This document shows, in pieces, positions 5,228 through 5,503 of a DNA stretch of 5,503 bases. The notes beneath the pieces are model-generated. The model did no database searches and was not told where the DNA came from. It was given only the letters and a program-made list of their open reading frames with translations. The stretch comes from Verrucomicrobiota bacterium (lineage in GTDB: Bacteria; Verrucomicrobiota; Verrucomicrobiia; Limisphaerales; UBA11358), in NCBI GenBank assembly GCA_021323835.1, contig JAJPKI010000305.1:1-5503 (forward strand). The letters run 5' to 3'. The position numbers and the translations under genes are program-made. Position 1 is the first letter of the stretch, and the number at the start of each line of letters is the position of its first letter.

Positions 5228-5503
5228 TGAAAAAATTTTCACATCTGGACGAGCAGGGGAATGCGCGGATGGTAAATGTCGGCGCAAAGCCGGTTCAAAA
5301 GCGTCGCGCAGTCGCGACGGCGAAATTGATTTGCGCGCCGGCGACAATTCTTGCGCTCAAAAAGAAGGCGTTGCCGAAAGGCGACGTTTTGACCGTGGCG
5401 CAGATTGCTGGAATTCAAGGCGCGAAACGGACAAGCGAACTGATTCCATTGTGCCATCCACTTGCTCTAAATCATGTTGAAGTGAATTTTAAGTTGCTTC
5501 GCA
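5227..5503 (+). CDS. moaC: Cyclic pyranopterin monophosphate synthase MoaC (partial, runs off the right edge)
   Basis: The first 92 codons of MoaC are present and the frame is still open at the window end. MoaC acts after the radical-SAM enzyme MoaA, converting its cyclised GTP product to cyclic pyranopterin monophosphate, the first stable Moco intermediate. The protein opens with MKKFSHLDEQGNARMVNV, matching the family's L-x-H/D-x-x-G-x-A-x-MV-x-V pattern. It carries KGDV at 51-54, AGIQGAKRTSELIPLCHPL at 61-79 and VEVNF at 84-88. K51 and H77 fall at the same numbers as the conserved E. coli active-site residues. The later catalytic glutamate, aspartate and lysine lie beyond the window. The ATG shares one base with the preceding stop (TAATG), which indicates operonic, coupled translation. 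Confidence 0.95.
   Translation, partial: MKKFSHLDEQGNARMVNVGAKPVQKRRAVATAKLICAPATILALKKKALPKGDVLTVAQIAGIQGAKRTSELIPLCHPLALNHVEVNFKLLR

Noticed and set aside
5184..5480. 98-codon plus-strand open frame over the end of the fusion gene and the start of moaC
   Set aside because: It is out of frame with moaC, whose residues clearly match the family over the whole stretch; the frame is a shadow.

Overview
This 5.5 kb window is a compact bacterial chromosome segment from a Gram-negative organism. It carries an LptF/LptG-type permease, which implies an LPS-bearing outer membrane. Moderate GC content, scarce Shine-Dalgarno sequences, GTG starts and a hairpin built from CGCAAAG-like units together suggest Verrucomicrobiota or a neighbouring PVC-group lineage. 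That assignment is an impression, not a proof. Apart from the intergenic gaps noted, the window is almost entirely coding.

Layout: (1) 24-1160, minus strand, is an LptF/LptG-family lipopolysaccharide export permease. (2) 1161-1264 is a divergent intergenic gap, mostly filled by an imperfect long inverted repeat (1181-1255). (3) 1265-2134, plus strand, is a PPK2-family polyphosphate kinase of the class III type. (4) 2141-2497 is a short ModE-like DNA-binding protein with only the winged-helix domain. (5) 2496-2525 is a perfect 9+9 bp inverted repeat that looks like a ModE operator; candidate promoter hexamers lie inside it. (6) 2557-5503 is a molybdenum cofactor (Moco) operon: a TauE/SafE-family permease, MoaD, a MoaE-MoeA fusion protein, and the first 92 codons of MoaC, which runs off the window.

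How the genes work together: MoaC acts in making cyclic pyranopterin monophosphate. MoaD with the MoaE domain forms molybdopterin synthase, which adds the dithiolene sulfurs. The MoeA domain inserts molybdate. The ModE-like regulator probably binds the operator between itself and the permease gene and so tunes the operon. The permease is the least expected member. Its place directly after the operator suggests a role in molybdate, tungstate or sulfur-oxyanion movement linked to Moco, but no substrate can be read from the sequence. MoaA, MogA/MoaB and ModABC are not seen here and may lie beyond the right edge or elsewhere.

The points most worth a second look are the MoaE-MoeA fusion with altered MoeA active-site residues, the ModE operator paired with a regulator lacking a molybdate-binding domain, the permease inside the operon, the dispersed-type hairpin repeat, and a heptamer tandem repeat inside the moeA coding region.
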